NCBI GenBank assembly: GCA_036186865.1
Contig: AP025047.1
Coordinates: 26,553,253-26,617,252, forward strand
Direction: 5' to 3'
Length of the DNA: 64,000 bases
Source of the DNA: Eustoma russellianum
Taxonomy: Eukaryota > Streptophyta > Magnoliopsida > Gentianales > Gentianaceae
The notes beneath the pieces are model-generated. The model was not told the origin of the DNA. It did not search any database and worked only from the letters and a program-made list of their open reading frames with translations. This document shows positions 63,434 to 64,000 of the stretch, one piece after another. Position 1 is the stretch's first letter; the number at the start of each line of letters is the position of its first letter. Both the position numbers and the translations under genes were made by a program.

Positions 63434-64000
63434 GTATTTGTTTATTCACAAAAGATAACACATAAATAGCACGTATGCAGCATATAACAACACACAACTC
63501 TCCTCTTTTTGGCATACTAAGCTCAAATAATGAATTCAACTTCACCCCCTAAATGACAGGCCAGCTATCACAAGCACAAAGCATGCATCATGTTCCGTTT
63601 CTCTCTCTTTTTGTCAAATAGGACACAGCATGACACTTAACACAGATATATTTTAATAAACTAGAAGCTAACACACGGTCAACTAATATATGCATGATCA
63701 TGTATAGTAATCTTCAGCAGTTTCATCAATCCAATGAATAGACATATTGCATGAATGCGTGAATATACACAGTTCATCGGCTAATAAATTATTAGTAGGC
63801 ACAAATTCAATACAAACATGCCTTTTTTACACATTATATAATAAAGTGGTATCTAACTTAAGTGTGTTTTGTTTCATTATGATGAACCTGATTTTGTGTA
63901 ATTTTTGTAACTTAAGTATTATCGCATAGAATAGACCCCTCATCAAATTTTACATTGTAATGACATATAAGAGGCGGATAATACATATTCATACCATGCT
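63434..64000. other. Probable continuation of SIRE-B internal sequence
   Basis: After the right target duplication GTATT there is AT-rich sequence with CTCCTCTTTTTGGCA and CTTTTTGTCAAATAGG strings. These are reminiscent of the non-coding region near the 3' end of SIRE-type elements. I see no gene. Confidence 0.4.

Larger units (their letters stand above)
38356..64000 (-). mobile_element. SIRE-B: SIRE/Maximus-type element, 3' LTR and internal part, running off the window
   Basis: The LTR is in three blocks, 38356-40002, 43000-43590 and about 49561-49903, which align in order with the SIRE-A LTR. A purine tract (ATGGGGAGAT on the minus strand) adjoins the LTR start at about 49904, so this is the 3' LTR and the body lies to the right. 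Internal sequence shows at 49904-49997 and 63434-64000. The interruptions are solo LTR C, LINE4 and copia F. It sits in the right LTR of copia H. Confidence 0.72.

Overview
This window looks like plant nuclear DNA, because every recognisable coding piece belongs to a plant retrotransposon class. The classes are L1-type LINEs whose ORF2 carries an RNase H domain, Ty1/copia elements primed by initiator tRNA-Met, a Ty3/gypsy CRM-clade element, and SIRE/Maximus-type LTRs. I found no host gene, tRNA, rRNA, CRISPR array or bacterial feature. The window reads as intergenic, AT-rich heterochromatin-like sequence built by repeated nested insertion. The species cannot be named from the sequence.

Left part (1-25226): three LINEs lie head to tail on the + strand, with TA/TACA-rich simple sequence at the joins. 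LINE1 (1-887) is only a 3' end. LINE2 (931-9490) is split by a putative solo LTR of 2.7 kb (5836-8579). LINE3 (9511-25226) is split by copia1 (10662-16413), a young, almost intact minus-strand Ty1/copia element with a perfect GAGTC target duplication. LINE3 is broken again by SIRE-A (19849-24640), a minus-strand element that has gag but no pol.

Middle (25376-38355): copia H is a minus-strand, decayed Ty1/copia that has lost its reverse transcriptase. A CRM-like Ty3/gypsy element (27194-36330) sits inside its integrase region.

Right part (38356-64000): SIRE-B is a minus-strand LTR plus internal sequence that runs off the window. It was hit by solo LTR C of the same family in the opposite orientation (40003-42999), by LINE4 (about 43591-49560, inside a TA microsatellite) and by copia F (49998-63433). 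Copia F was in turn split by copia G (54066-61961), which keeps one gag-pol frame with three nonsense codons.

The genes do not form a host pathway. Each element encodes, or once encoded, its own copying machinery: gag, protease, integrase, reverse transcriptase and RNase H for LTR elements, and an RNA-binding ORF1 plus endonuclease, reverse transcriptase and RNase H for LINEs. The most unusual signals are in the LINE 3' UTRs: a hairpin module whose stems differ between copies by pairing-compatible changes, and an LTR-like TATA plus CAAGGTTTT module. Other signals are the repeated hairpins and palindromes inside several LTRs.
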